64,000 nt of DNA from Hyperoplus lanceolatus. Lineage: Eukaryota > Chordata > Actinopteri > Uranoscopiformes > Ammodytidae. Below the pieces are notes generated by a model. It saw nothing but the letters and a program-made list of their open reading frames with translations, made no database searches and had not been told where the DNA came from. The position numbers and the translations under genes are program-made. Positions 11,271-23,500 of the stretch are shown here, in pieces (position 1 is the first letter of the stretch; each line of letters opens with the position of its first letter). Location of the stretch: the NCBI GenBank assembly GCA_026929865.2, contig CM049414.1, positions 1,800,001-1,864,000 of the forward strand, in the 5' to 3' direction.

Positions 11271-13787
11271 GGGGGCCAAGCCCGAGAAGGGCCTGGGACC
11301 GCGTTTTGCAGAGCAACACGGTTCCATAGCCCTGCTGGGCAGGGAACCCTATTGTTTTTGCTGGGATTATTATTATTTCGCTTATTATTTGGTGTCGTGT
11401 AAAACTGGTGCTGCAGCCCAAACCGTAAAGGCTTGGGACATGCCACTTGCATGACTAGATCCAGGTCCGTGCCTGGTACGCAGACGAAAAAATTCAGACA
11501 TGCCGGCCACTGGGTGGCGCTACAACAAAGGAAAACGCGTTTGGGGCTATAACTCCCGCACCGAAAGTCCGACAGTCAAAAACTTCATATCCACACATGC
11601 ACACAAGTCAGATGCATCTTTTGAGATAGGCCACGCCCATTTGCGTATATATAGATTTTTTGCTACATCGCAAAAACTGTGTCAGTCACCAAAACACACA
11701 CCTCCTAGAGTTTTTGCCCGATTTGGACGAAACCAAAAGCATTATGCTCTACCGACTCCCACGACCAAAAGTTGTATAAAGAATTTTTCTCCAACCATCG
11801 GAAGACCAAACGGTAGCGCTTTAAAGATTTGCACATTAGCTACCTTGTACCAAACTGCCTCTAAATCCAAAACGATTCATCCTATTAACACCAAACTTCA
11901 CACGTGTTTGTCCTATGGTTCTCAGGTTGGTTCTACTTTTTCCTTAAATTGCTCCAAAAGGGGGCGCCAAAAACACACTTGAGCATCTTTCTCTGCGATT
12001 TTGTTGCCTTTTGGTCTATAACTCCGAAACCAAACATCCCACATTCAAAAACTTTATATCCCCGGATTCCGTGAAGCGAGGGGCCAGCGCCGCGGACGAC
12101 GACGCGCCATCCCGAGTCGCGTGGGAGGCTTGGCCCCCGGTCACAACTGCTTGCAGTTCTTGAGATAGGCCACGCCCATTTGCGTATATATACATTTTTC
12201 GCTACATCGCAAAAACTGTCAGTCACCAAAACATACTCCTCCTACAGTTTTCGCCCGATTTGGACGAAACCAAAAGCATTATGCTCTACCGACTCCCACG
12301 ACCAAAAGTTGTATAAAGAATTTTTCTCCGACCATCGGAAGACCAAACGGTAGCGCTTTAAAGATTTGCACATTAGCTACCTTGTACCAAACTGCCTCTA
12401 AATCCAAAACGATTCATCCTATTAACACCAAACTTCACACGTGTTTGTCCTATGGTTCTCAGGTTGGTTCTACTTTTTCCTTAAATTGCTCCAAAAGGGG
12501 GCGCCAAAAACACACTTGAGCATCTTTCTCTGCGATTTTGTTGCCTTTTGGTCTATAACTCCCAAACCAAACATCCCACATTCAAAAACTTTATATCCCC
12601 GGATTCCGTGAAGCGAGGGGCCGGCGCCGCGGACGACGACGCGCCATCCCGAGTCGCGTGGGAGGCTTGGCCCCCGGTCACAACTGCTTGCAGTTCTTGA
12701 GATAGGCCACGCCCATTTGCGTATATATACATTTTTCGCTACATCGCAAAAACTGTCAGTCACCAAAACATACTCCTCCTACAGTTTTCGCCCGATTTGG
12801 ACGAAACCAAAAGTATTATGCTCTCCTGACTCCCACGAGCAAAAGTTGGTCAAATAATTTTTCTACGACCATCAGAAGACCAAACGGTAGCGCTTTAAAG
12901 ATTTGCACATTAGCTACCTTGTACCAAACTGCTCCTAAATCCAAAACGATTCATCCTATTAACACCAAACTTCACACATGTGTTTGTCCTATGGTTCTCA
13001 GGTTGGTTCTACTTTTTCCCTAAATTTCCTTAAACAAAAGGGGGCGCCAAAAACACACTTGAGCATCTTTCTCTGCAATTTTTTTGCCTTTTGGTCTATA
13101 ACTCCCAAACCAAACATCCCACATTCAAAAACTTTACATCCCCGGATTCCGTGAAGCGAGGGGCCGGCGCCACGGACGACGACGCCCCATCCCGAGTTGC
13201 GTGGGAGGCTTGGTCCCCGGTCACAACTGCTTGCAGTTCTTGAGATAGGCCACGCCCATTGCGTATATATACATTTTTCGCTACATCGCAAAAACTGTGT
13301 CAGTCACCAAAACATACTCCTCCTACAGTTTTCGCCCGATTTGGACGAAACCAAAAGCATTATGCTCTACTGACTCCCACGAGCAAAGGTTGGTCAAATA
13401 ATTTTTCTACGACCATCAGAAGACCAAACGGTAGCGCTTTAAAGATTTGCACATTAGCTACCTTGTACCAAACTGCTCCTAAATCCAAAACGATTCATCC
13501 TATTAACACCAAACTTCACACATGTGTTTTGTCCTATGGTTCTCAGGTTGGTTCTACTTTTTCCTTAAATTTCCTTAAACAAAAGGGGGCGCCAAAAACA
13601 CACTTGAGCATCTTTCTCTGCAACTTGTTTGCCTTTTGGTCTATAACTCCCAAACCGAACATCCCACATTCAAAAACTTTACATCCCCGGATTCCGTGAA
13701 GCGAGCGGCCGGCGCCGCGGACGACAACGCCCGATCCCGAGTCGCGTGGGAGGCTTGGCCCCCGTTCACAACTGCTTGCAGTTCTAG
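11271..13787 (+). mobile_element. Helitron-like (Helentron/HINE-like) non-autonomous element with internal tandem array
   Basis: The element begins GGGGGCCAAGC after an ATT run and ends with GCTTGGCCCCC (11-bp inverted repeat), followed by a hairpin AACTGC-TT-GCAGTT (13770-13783) and CTAG before a T. A 3' hairpin directly before CTRR and insertion next to T are Helitron marks; inverted subterminal repeats and internal satellites are known in Helentron-type elements. The 5' TC of canonical Helitrons is not seen. No Rep/helicase frame is present. The class call is inference. Confidence 0.5.
11633..13786 (+). repeat. Four-unit tandem array, ~540 bp per unit
   Basis: Units start at GAGATAGGCCACGCCC: 11633-12161 (529 bp), 12162-12698 (537), 12699-13241 (543) and 13242-13786 (545). 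Each holds GTACCAAACTGC, a GC-rich core near GGCCGGCGCCGCGGAC and ends with CAACTGCTTGCAGTTCT. The open frames of ~100-160 codons found here repeat with the units and on both strands and show no protein family, so I treat them as non-coding. Confidence 0.9.
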
Positions 13788-13940
13788 TTTTCTCTTGATA
13801 TGCAATGCGGAAAGTATGATTGAGTGACAAACATGAATGCCGCAGTGCAGAACTAAAAAGATATATATATAACACACAAGAAATAGCAGATCACAAAAGT
13901 CTCTCCACTTACACTCCCATCCACTCATACATGAACACCT

Positions 13941-13963
13941 ACACACACACACACACACACACA
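13941..13963. repeat. (CA)n microsatellite
   Basis: A short dinucleotide run. Confidence 0.9.
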
Positions 13964-13969
13964 AAGACA

Positions 13970-14930
13970 CACAGCGCTAGAAATGGCCCAGACTTCCTGA
14001 GGGGGACTCGGCTTGTTACCATTACGCCGCCAGAAATGAATCATCTGCTATTGATTCCTGCACACTCTCCTCCACTGGCGTATTCATCACAGCTCTATTT
14101 TCAGAATCTTTCTCTTTTCCAACCATTTCCATAAAAGCCTTTTGATTGATCTCTCCTGCTAGACTCGAGCTGTTTTAACTCCTGTTTGGTTTCCTAGGCA
14201 GTAGCAGGATTTGTCCCCTTGATTATTTACAGGGCGAGCCGAGCCCGTGGCGCTGATTCATTCCCACCTAATTGTAACCTGTGTGCTCTGTATGGATTTT
14301 TCTAGACATGACTTCGCCCAGAGCTGCACATTAATAATATTGCAGAGACAAGTGTGCCTAAAACTTTAACCTGACCCCCTGAAATAGATGACTATTATAG
14401 CAAACAACCTTTTACTTCAGGTAAATATTGCTTTTCTGACAAAACTGCCTCCTCAGCCCCCAATTTGATAATAACAAATACATTTCAGGAAGCATTGAAC
14501 ACCACATCACGCTATTTCTACCTTGAGTTTATAAACTGTGAATATTGATTTGCCTCTTGGCGGGTCTGCTTAGAAGGTGAAGAAGCCATATTGGAAAGAG
14601 AAACACTATTTAGCAAAAGTGCTGCACTCATCAAAAGGAGAACACTTGAACTAATAAATTATGCTTGATCAAACACAGGTTGGTTATCTGCCTTTATACA
14701 GTATCTGCTACGTGTTAGGTCTAATTTACACTTGCAATAGCTGGCAATGTAGAAGTCATGTGTAGGCGGGATTCATTTTTACCCTGCATTCAAAAATGTC
14801 AGTGGTTGAATGTTCACAGCTTGTGGGTGATACTTATAACGTCAGTGCAGTACAGTGTTCAGAGAACCAAGAAGTGAAAAATAAAGGTCTATGAGACTAA
14901 ATTAACCCAGGGTATAACACTCCACACCTC

Positions 14931-14933
<3 letters not shown>
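13970..14933. other. No gene recognised
   Basis: Nothing identifiable beyond single-copy looking AT-rich DNA. Confidence 0.5.
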
Positions 14934-15018
<85 letters not shown>

Positions 15019-15045
15019 GTATATATATTTTTTATATATATATAT

Positions 15046-15092
<47 letters not shown>

Positions 15093-15093
15093 G

Positions 15094-15150
<57 letters not shown>

Positions 15151-15176
15151 ATTTATATATATATTTATATATATAT
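14934..15176. repeat. (TA)n microsatellite, compound
   Basis: About 240 bp of TA with TTT, TG and TAA interruptions; it abuts the terminus of the next repeat. Open frames of Tyr/Ile here are artefacts. Confidence 0.95.
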
Positions 15177-15540
15177 GGGAGAACGGGGGAATGTGAGCCA
15201 TCGGGTAATGTGAGACACCCCCTAGGCAATGGAACACATTTTTGGTCATGTGAGATATATGTTTTCAAGCCCCTCTCATTTCCCCTTGGCCATGAAAGAG
15301 AGGACCTCATGGTGATGTTTTTTCACAAAAATGTATTTTTTGCATGTAAAAGTAAATAAGAAAAACTTATATCATGCATGTTGATGAACTACCAACATAT
15401 GAAACCATAGGATGATGATAACTCAAGATTAGCCTGATTTGCTGAGAGAGGTAGTCTTTTCTCAAATTGTGGCAGTGGGGTAAAGTGAGACAAATGCTGT
15501 GGGGTAAAGTGAGACAGTGTCTGTGCCCTCTTTTAATGAA
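15177..15540 (+). repeat. GTGAGAC-type dispersed element, plus-strand copy
   Basis: It starts GGGAGAACGGGGGAATGTGA right after the TA run and contains several GTGAGAC motifs, twice as GGGGTAAAGTGAGACA. A homologous copy lies on the minus strand at 54484-54888. Repeated subterminal motifs resemble transposase-binding arrays, but I cannot identify the superfamily. Confidence 0.6.
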
Positions 15541-16085
15541 TCCATTATATTTGAGGTAGCAAGGAGACTAGTTTGAATAAGACAAAAGACAATGTGGGCT
15601 GGACGTGGGGGTTGATGGTTGAAGGGGTGTCAGCAAGGGCATGGTTTGGCACATGTGTATGTTGGGGACAGGAGCATTTGGAGAATCTCTCAATTTACTA
15701 ATGCACTTCCATAACGGGGGAGATACAGGATACGTATTTAAAAAGAAAGTAGCAGGTCCCAATGGGGCAAGTTCCACAACAACTCAATCTTACATTTCCC
15801 ACTAAACAACTAAAACTGGAAATTCTTCTTTTTGCCAAAGCCCATATCTTTCAAATTCCACATTTCCAGTTAATAATGCAAGAAAAAACATCACCATCAT
15901 TAGGATTATTTCTTGGGGGTCATTCTATTGACCACAATTCTAATGACCACAATTAATGTTAGCATTATACCTTAAAAGATGGCCACCGTTGCAACAGGTC
16001 AGTTGGTGAAATGTCTTACCTCCTAGAGATTCCACTGTCAACTCTAAGGGGTATTAATTAAGTGTACATGTTTAGGAACCACAGC
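15541..16085. other. No gene recognised
   Basis: No coding block or repeat boundary identified. Confidence 0.4.
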
Positions 16086-16634
16086 AAGTCAGACACATGG
16101 TGTCAGACCACAAAAAGTTACAAAATGTACCCAAACATATAGTGAGTAAAAGTGTTTTTCTTGGGTTGGCCTAATGTTCTCTTCGTCCCAGTGAAGGGAA
16201 ATATTAATGTGCCAGCACACCAAGACATTTTGGACAATTCTATATTTCCAACTTTGTGGTAACAGTTTGGGGAAGGCCCATTTCTGTTCCTGCATGACTA
16301 TAGGGTGCAAGCTCCATAAATGTATGGTTGGATGAGTTTGGTGTGGAAGTACTTGCCAGAGCCCTGACCTCAACCCCATGGAAGACCTTTGGGATGAACT
16401 AGAAGGGGATTGTGAGGGTCAGACCTCAGAAATGCTCTTCTGGATGAATGGGTAAGAATTCCCACAGGTACAGTCCAAAATCTAGTAGAAAGCCTTCCCA
16501 GAAGAGTGGAAGATTTTTTTAGCTGCAAAATGGTGACCAGCACCATAGTAATGCATATGGATTCAGAATTGCATGGCAGAAAAGCTCCTGGAGGTGGAAC
16601 ATAAGTGGCCCACAACTTTAGTCCGTATAGTGTA
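16086..16634 (+). pseudogene. Decayed Tc1-like transposase, C-terminal part
   Basis: Translated in shifting frames, the plus strand gives ANNTILYNFV, WGRPISVPAW, INVWLDEFG, then PTGTVQNLVESLPRRVEDFF, blocks of the catalytic half of a fish Tc1-like transposase. Stops and frameshifts break it. The end near CCGTATAGTGTA at 16634 looks like the element terminus; the left end is not clear. It differs from the CACTCACCGG family. Confidence 0.6.
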
Positions 16635-17999
16635 TGTGCTAGGTAGTTATAAATGTTAACAGGAAATGTATGACATCAAACTATAAGTAGACCACTAGAA
16701 AGTGGGCTGCGACGGATTGTGACTTCCTCTTCCATACTGTAGCCTACTGTTTATGTTCCACTCAGAACGGGAGACAACAGAAAGTATCCAGCCCATAGAC
16801 TATGTATAAAATAAATGTTTCTGCACACAGCGCCTGCATTAACGGTTTTGATCGGCATCAAATTGAACTATTTTGAAAGGACATGTTGCGCCTTCCTGGT
16901 CTTAGTGCCGCGCAAGACGATTGTGATTTGTTTAAAGAAATGAAAACAGGCCAGCTCAGTTTTCCCCCCAATCTCAAAAATGATTTAGCGTCTGTCCATA
17001 CAATACAAGATTTTGTTTTGGTCTGGCTGTGCGAAACTAAACCATTATAAATACTAAATGTTTGTATTTCCACGATTATAATTGTGTTGGGTGTGATGCT
17101 GTGTCATGTAATGCACTGTGATCTGCTATGTTAATTTGACATCATAACTGCAGGAAGCTAAAGCCTTGTCTCCGTTGAGTGGTTTGGCATGGTACAGTTC
17201 GGTGTGGGTCGCGGCACCATTCCAACAGCTCTGATCTATAGACTGTATATACTCTGAAGTCCAGCATAAACCCACCTACCAAGTAAGGGTGCTGTCGGCA
17301 GGGGAAAAGCAAGACATATCTAGGGTTATCGTGCCCTGTCGAACTGAACTGTGCTGTTCAGTGGAAACAATGCATACAAATTGGGAGCTCTTTATACAGG
17401 GAAGTTTTCCATTGCATTTCTCCCTCAATCGAGTGGGAGTTTTTTCTACATGCCGACATGCCCGGAATGTAACATGTATTACTGCTGAGGGCCAGTGGGT
17501 GTCCACTGACCCCACTGGTAATTATGCTGATAGGCAGGTATAGTACGGAGTAATAACTCGAGGAAGCTAGGGCTGGTGAGCTGCTGTCCTTGATACTTAT
17601 GTCATACTTTTTCTCTTTTTTTTGCAGTGCATACCTACACTGTCTGTCTTGCTCTACTAAGAGACCTTTCATTTCACACTTTGGAGGTTGTTCAACTGAC
17701 TAATTGGGCCCATTTTCCCCAGACATGTGTGTTCCTATTAATTCCCAGTCTGAAGTTAACCAGAGCATTGCTGTGCCTTTGGATGTGACTTGATGCAGCA
17801 TCGGTGAGTGGGGGAGGACTGAAGGACCACTGTGGGTCCCACTGTGAGGATTAATGGGGTGCATGCTGTGCCTCAGCTGGAATTAGCATAGCCACAAACT
17901 GCATGGCAGGCCTTGGATGAAGCAGAATAGGAACTATCGGAGGTGCACGACATGTTTGACATGTTTTAAACTGTCTGGATGGAAAAACCCCTGACAATG
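16635..17999. other. No gene recognised
   Basis: Apart from the possible MITE at 17163-17375, no coding or structural feature is visible. Confidence 0.45.
17163..17375. repeat. Possible MITE with imperfect inverted ends
   Basis: CCTTGTCTCCGTTGAGTGG on the left and the complement of CAGTGGAAACAATGC on the right share a TTGTYTCCRYTGAR core and AGTTCGG/TTCAGTTCG. There is no clear target duplication. Confidence 0.3.
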
Positions 18000-18177
18000 C
18001 AGGGCTCCAGACTAACCTTTTTTACTAGGAGCACTGGCGCCCCTAACTCAGAATTTTTAGGGGCGCAAGCAGAAAATTTAGGGGCACACATTAAATAGAC
18101 CTGCAACGCATCTAAAATGTTTCCCAATTTTAACTATATAAAGCCTACTGATATTGTATTGCCAGCATGTTTTAGAC

Positions 18178-18551
18178 TAGCCTGGCTCTGCCCGCCCGCC
18201 TACTTCCGGCCAAATTTTATTTTCCCTTCAGTAGTCAGTCTGGGTGTACAGCCCATTTCCCAGTTTTGCCGGAGATTCGACAGCCGGTCCAATCAGCGAA
18301 CAGAGCGAGCGGCTGAGAACGATGACGTCGAAGTCGCGCTCCAGTTTCAGTTGCCAGAAGCCGGCTCATGACACACGTGACGACCAAACGTTATGCGATT
18401 GGTTGGCTAATCCAGAGTGGCACTGGGCAGATCCAATAGTTTTAAACTTTAACAGACACCCGCCTCCATGAGTGAACGTTTGCCAATTACAGCACTGCCA
18501 GACCTTCTGTACAAATGAAATGAAGTACGATGGTCTGGTAGCACCAGGCTA
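18178..18551 (+). mobile_element. 374-bp MULE-like MITE, copy 1
   Basis: Ends TAGCCTGG and CCAGGCTA. The flanks are GTTTTAGAC (18169-18177) and GTTTTGGAC (18552-18560), a 9-bp duplication with one mismatch. The second copy at 33729-34102 has the same length and very few differences. A 9-bp duplication suggests Mutator-like transposition. An open frame across it is shared by both copies but has no known domain. Confidence 0.8.
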
Positions 18552-18894
18552 GTTTTGGACCACACTGACAACAGATGATACAGTTAATTGTGTTTTTGAT
18601 TTTTCATCACCATGTGAAATCCTTCAGACATTCCTTTAGGAAAAGGATATTTTTTGCCCATTTTCACCACAATCACTTCTACAGCCGAGCCCTCTGATTT
18701 TGTTCTACTCTATAGCTGCTGATTCCTGTAAGGAAAATAATTATTGGCCCAAAATTAACTAGTAGTAGCTAGATGACATTATCAACTAATTTGCATTATA
18801 TGCTATTCTGTAAGAGGCAAAATTAATGGAAATTGCTGACCAGGTAGTTTACAAGTTAACTAGGCCTATTTACATTAACTAGGCCAGGGGTGTC

Positions 18895-19487
18895 AAACTC
18901 ATTTTGGTTTGAGGGCCACATACAGCCTCTCTGATCTCAAGTGGGCCGGACCAGTAAAATAATGGCAAAATAACGTACATATGTCAACTCCAAATCTTTA
19001 GCTTTGTTTTTCAGTTATATGCTTTATAACTCAGCCTACATATGTAACCTACATTATCACGGATCACAAGGGATCTCTGTAGCCCCCAGGAAATGTCTTA
19101 GTAAAGGTTGCTACTGGCCACGGGAATAGGAGGAGCGCCAGCAAAAATTTTGGGGGTATTTTGCTCAAAGATGCCAATACGCACTAATGAAATAAACAAC
19201 TGTTTATTTGAATACACAAATACAACAGGCACTGACCTTACAGTTGTCCAATTTTGTTTACTATATATACAGGGACACATTTTGTGCAAACATGTAGACA
19301 GTACAAAATACAATTAAATAAAAGTGCAACTTCTACTGTTTTGATTTATTTTTAAATACAGAGGTTATTTGTTGTTTTGGAATACGTTTTTCCCAATTTA
19401 ATTTAATTTTAATTTAACTTACTTTTTTTTTTAAATGCTCAGAAATGTGTGCTCTACATGTCGCGGGCCGTATGTTTGACATCACTG
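18895..19487. mobile_element. hAT-like element with CAGGGGTGTCAAACTC terminus
   Basis: The left end CAGGGGTGTCAAACTCATTT and right end GGGCCGTATGTTTGACATCACTG are inverted and typical of a widespread vertebrate hAT group. The 8-bp flanks do not match clearly. No coding frame. Confidence 0.6.
19090..19256. repeat. Direct repeat, copy 1 (second copy 20155-20286)
   Basis: Both copies contain GGGGGTATTTTGCTCAAAG, ATAAACAACTGTTTATTTGA and CTGACCTTACAGTTGT in the same order. Copy 1 has about 35 bp more between AAATGTCTTA and the shared block. Confidence 0.7.
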
Positions 19488-20154
19488 CCTTAGACACTTG
19501 ACACAATCAATCATCAATATTAGCATGCTATTTGGCCACATATTTGTCCTATTTACAGCCCTCAGAAAACTGACAGCTCTTCTTAGATGCAAGTTCATCA
19601 ATTCATGGCTTAAAATCCTGAGCTGTAGAACTTTCAGCAGACATTCCTAGCTGTAAGCCACGTAAGTTTCCTAACAGTTGGGAGCGTATGCAACGTGCGG
19701 ATATGGCACAGGCTCCATGAAGAAGAATTTTTTTTTTTTCAGACTTGATTCAAATCGGCCGAATTGATTCGCGGGCCAGATCAAAACGTGTGAACGAGGC
19801 CTATTTACGTATTTACAAACTCACTTTACACACTTGTTTTGTTGCCATATAACTACAAGGTTTAGCTTTTTTATAGATATGCAGTGGCCTATTGAATGTG
19901 GACCTATAAAACAATTTCCGTGTCACCTGGCACACGGCCCTGTCTGTCTGGGGGCTGTTGCAGGTGGCGGGGGGCTGCTATCATACTTGCCGTGTGCAGG
20001 GGCTTAGCACCAAATTCTGGGCCCCTATACAAAAAGTCCTGATGGGCCCCCTGAAAGGCGGTCTTACAATACACACGGCTCTCTGAGCCAGACAACTCCA
20101 CAATATTTCATTTGATGAATGACCAAATCATTACTTTTAGCAGTGCTTCTCCCA

Positions 20155-20286
20155 GAAAATGTCTTAATGAAGGTGGTCACAGGAGTGTTGGGGGTATTTT
20201 GCTCAAAGATGCCAAAGCGCACTATAAAAATAAACAACTGTTTATTTGAATACGAAAATACAACACACACTGACCTTACAGTTGTG
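20155..20286. repeat. Direct repeat, copy 2
   Basis: Homologous to 19090-19256, about 1 kb away in the same orientation. It sits next to hAT-like fragments (GGGGCTTAGCACCAAATTC near 20000 and CAGGGCCTTCGAAGATCG near 20598). Confidence 0.7.
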
Positions 20287-20897
20287 CATGGCCATCACTC
20301 TCATGCATTCATCAGACTTTTCTCTGCGCTGTCTGAGCTGATAGATAGGTTGTGTTGCCAAAGTGATGTGGAATCTTAAACTGTTCTAGCTTTGCCAGCA
20401 CTTATTTCTGTACAGCTAAATATCCCCATAGAAACATCGCTGAGTTTATTTTCACCACCAGTTCAATTCATTGTCGGCTTGCTCCTGCTTATTCTCCCGC
20501 ACACATGCCTTAGTCATGCGCAGGCCCCTGATCTCCTTGTAACGTTCAGGGGAGAAAAAAGCTAGTCAATTATTTGTTTTTTGGAATGGCATTGTTCAGG
20601 GCCTTCGAAGATCGGGGCCCCACATTTAACTTGTTTTTTTCCCCCCGCAGTCCGTCGGCCCTGGCCGTGTGAGTGACTGCTGTCAGCGGTAAGGAGGAGT
20701 AGACAGCTCCATTGCTACTCTGCTCTCGTGCGCGCGGTTAAAATGAAGCGATCTCGACTTCCAAAGTCTGATCTACAATGAAAATTTAGTTTTTAAGTTT
20801 ATTAGTTATGACCTATTAAACTAGTATTAACTAATTTGTAACACAATGCTTTAACTACAACCCTTTTCTTCATAAAGAACTACCCCCTACTCTCACG

Positions 20898-20968
20898 GCT
20901 TCTGCTGAGCAGCGAACCCGGGCTCTGGCGGTGAGCGCGTGGAATCCTAACCACTAGACTACCAGGGA
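20898..20968 (-). pseudogene. tRNA-Glu(CTC)-like pseudogene
   Basis: The minus strand reads TCCCTGGTAGTCTAGTGG, then TTAGGATTCCACGCGCTCAC with a CTC anticodon, then CCCGGGTTCG, matching eukaryotic tRNA-Glu through the T-arm. After GGGTTCG the sequence diverges (CTGCTCAGC) and the acceptor stem cannot pair. It is a pseudogene or a tRNA-Glu-headed SINE fragment, not a working tRNA. Confidence 0.65.
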
Positions 20969-21854
20969 TTCTCCTAAATAAATAAAAATTGTTCTACTTA
21001 AACCCACCGTGTTCAGCGTTTCACTTCTTCTAAACCTATTCTTCTATTTACTGAATCCTGTTTAGGTATGAAATGTAACACTTTATATTTGATCCTGATA
21101 ATCATTCACCACTTTCAGGCAAAGGATATCTTTCACAAGTTATTTACTGGAGTTTTATGTAACCGATGTTTATTAATTCCACCTCCTACAAATAGAACAG
21201 ATATACTATTTTCAGCATTCAACTGCACACGTTAAACCTGGGAAGTTATTAAAAACATTCCTTTATATAAAAAGGTATTGGTTATGAGATTGTGTTCAAT
21301 AATGTTGTCAGAGTGTGTCGGCCGTTGCATGAGTACCAACTTATGTTATGTTCTGCGGGGGCGCTTCACGTCATTCTGTAGAAAAAACTATAACTAGGTC
21401 CGTTGATTACTACTTATTAACTAATTGGTAACTGAGACAAGCGGAACGTTTGACTGGTTTTTATTCAATCACATGATATCAGAGTACATCATATATCAGA
21501 ATAAAGAAAAGACAGAAACAAGATTATTTGCCTAGTCACTCATCAAAACGGAGTGTTTGCTCATTATCCCCTAGTAGATGTTTTCTTGGTATTTTTCACA
21601 ATTTGCCAACGCACAAGACCAGAGTTATTGCATGCTCGATTTTAAACTTGCGCCTATCCCTATATCTAACATCCCTCTGAGTCTGTAAAAATGGTAAGGA
21701 CTTAAGGAAGATTGTTAACGACACCAGTCAGTAAATGGGAGATCTTGTCTCAACCCAATCTACGTTAATTCCAATCACCATTCTATAAGACCCCTGGTCT
21801 AATAATCCCTATCTAAAGTTTTAGAATTTTACCAAGTCATCTGTGTTTAAAGAC

Positions 21855-21876
21855 AGAGAGAGAGAGAGAGAGAGAG
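21855..21876. repeat. (GA)n microsatellite
   Basis: A short GA run. Confidence 0.85.
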
Positions 21877-22440
21877 GGGTGCTTGGTGGTTCCGTCCCAA
21901 AAAGTTACCGAGTTGATTTCTCAACTAACTATTTTTCCTCCCTGCCTCAGCTTTTATTCCGAGGGAGGTGTCTCCTCCCTGAACTAACGAAAAGGAGGAG
22001 CCCATTCAACCAGCACATAAAAATCTCTCTGTATCGCCCCCTCTCTTCTGCTGCGTGAACATACCAAGTTACTGTTTTAACTTACAAAGACAACTAACAC
22101 TTCCTTTGTTTTTCACAATAAAACCCACATCACTTCAACTCACCCGGAAACCAAATTCCCACAATCCAAACTTCAAAATAAAACAGTGTACTACTTTGTT
22201 TAAATGTACGAATGTAACAGTTTTATCACATATTCGTCCATAATACTCAACAAAAAAAAATTGCAAGATGTGTCTGTGGACTCTAACAGCCTTATCGCTA
22301 TGGCGGAAAGTCAGCAAATATAGCGGAACAAGTCGCCAGTTGGCAACATGGTAAAGACGTGACGACAGCGGGACACTGAGATGAGAGTAGGTCACGTGAT
22401 CCGTGCTGTTGATCGTTTCACTGATCACTCACGGATTATC

Positions 22441-22443
<3 letters not shown>

Positions 22444-22475
<32 letters not shown>
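22444..22475. repeat. (CT)n microsatellite
   Basis: CT run followed by (AAT)n near 22485-22502. Confidence 0.9.
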
Positions 22476-22478
<3 letters not shown>

Positions 22479-22601
22479 GCACTAATAATAATAATAATAA
22501 TGATAAAAAGGTCGGCGAATGCCCCTAGTTTTAAAAAGTACTCGTACAGTTTCCAAAAATGGTCGCAAAATACGAGCATTTGGTCGCAATCTGGAGCCCT
22601 G

Positions 22602-23495
22602 CAATGTGTAACAATCTTGTTTTCCATGTCTATCATTCTACCATGTATATTTCGGAAGGATGGTCCTTTGTTTAGCATTGCTAGCCAGACTTCAAATTGA
22701 ACATACAGACGGTAAATAGATCAAAGCAGGTCGCTCATGGGCAGGACTTGGCTTCAGAAAAAACCTGCTCATACCCTGAAACCCACCGCATGCTGACAAC
22801 TAAATGGACACCTGCTATTTAAATGCTCTTTCCACAAGGAGGTGTTGGATGAATTATTTTTACAAGTCTTCACCTGTCACTTCCCATTGTGAGCCCACAT
22901 ACTTGCTAGGGTTCAGTTGTGCTTTACTGCTGAGAAGTTGCACTAACACAGACTAGATCTGTATGTGGAATGTTTGTTGGAATTTCTCACATAATTGGAA
23001 ACAATGTCCATTACAAATAAGCTTCTAAATCCATATACACTCACTGGCCACTTTATTAGATACACCGGTTCAATTTCTTGTCAACACATCAACCGGAGCC
23101 TTGGCTGCAGCAGCGCCATAGCAACCACCTGAGCGCACACAGGCATATAGTGCGAGTCCATACAGTCTGAAATGAGCATGTGGCTCAGGTGGTAGGTTTC
23201 ACGCACAAATCAGTGATTTATCAATATAACAATACCTGCATTTCTTCGTATTCTAAGAACAAATTTAGAACTTCCTCAGACCATGTGTATGCACCAATTA
23301 TACATGTTTGACTGTCTAAGTAAAATGTACAAATAGTAATTATAACTCAATGCATAGCATATTAAAACCACATTAATTTAAGCTTATAGAATGTTTTAAA
23401 TTATTCATTTAATAATGCACTGGCCAAATGTATTGAATAACCATGAAATGATGCAAATTCATCTTCACTTTTTATTTATTGAATTACTATTTGTC
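22602..23495. other. No gene recognised
   Basis: Only the Tc1 terminal fragment at 23038 is identifiable here. Confidence 0.45.
23038..23098. mobile_element. Terminal fragment of the CACTCACCGG-type Tc1 family
   Basis: CACTCACTGGCCACTTTATT with TA before it, continuing to TTCTTGTCAACACATC. No opposite end is found in the next kilobase, so this is a solo terminus of about 60 bp. Confidence 0.7.
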
Positions 23496-23500
23496 ATAAT

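Larger units (their letters stand above)
18000..22601. mobile_element. hAT-type termini enclosing a nested repeat cluster
   Basis: CAGGGCTCCAGACTAACC at 18000 and the complement of CAGGGCTCCAGATTGCG ending at 22601 are hAT-style ends. CAATG borders both, but a full 8-bp duplication is not preserved, so the two ends may come from two related elements. In between lie a MULE-like MITE, another hAT element, a tRNA-like sequence and microsatellites. No transposase frame is intact. Confidence 0.45.

Noticed and set aside
11500-13875. Several 97-160-codon frames on both strands
   Set aside because: They repeat with the ~540-bp units, overlap on both strands and show no protein family; repeat structure explains them.
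15003-15359. Tyr/Ile-rich open frame
   Set aside because: Produced by the (TA)n tract; it ends in a dispersed repeat.
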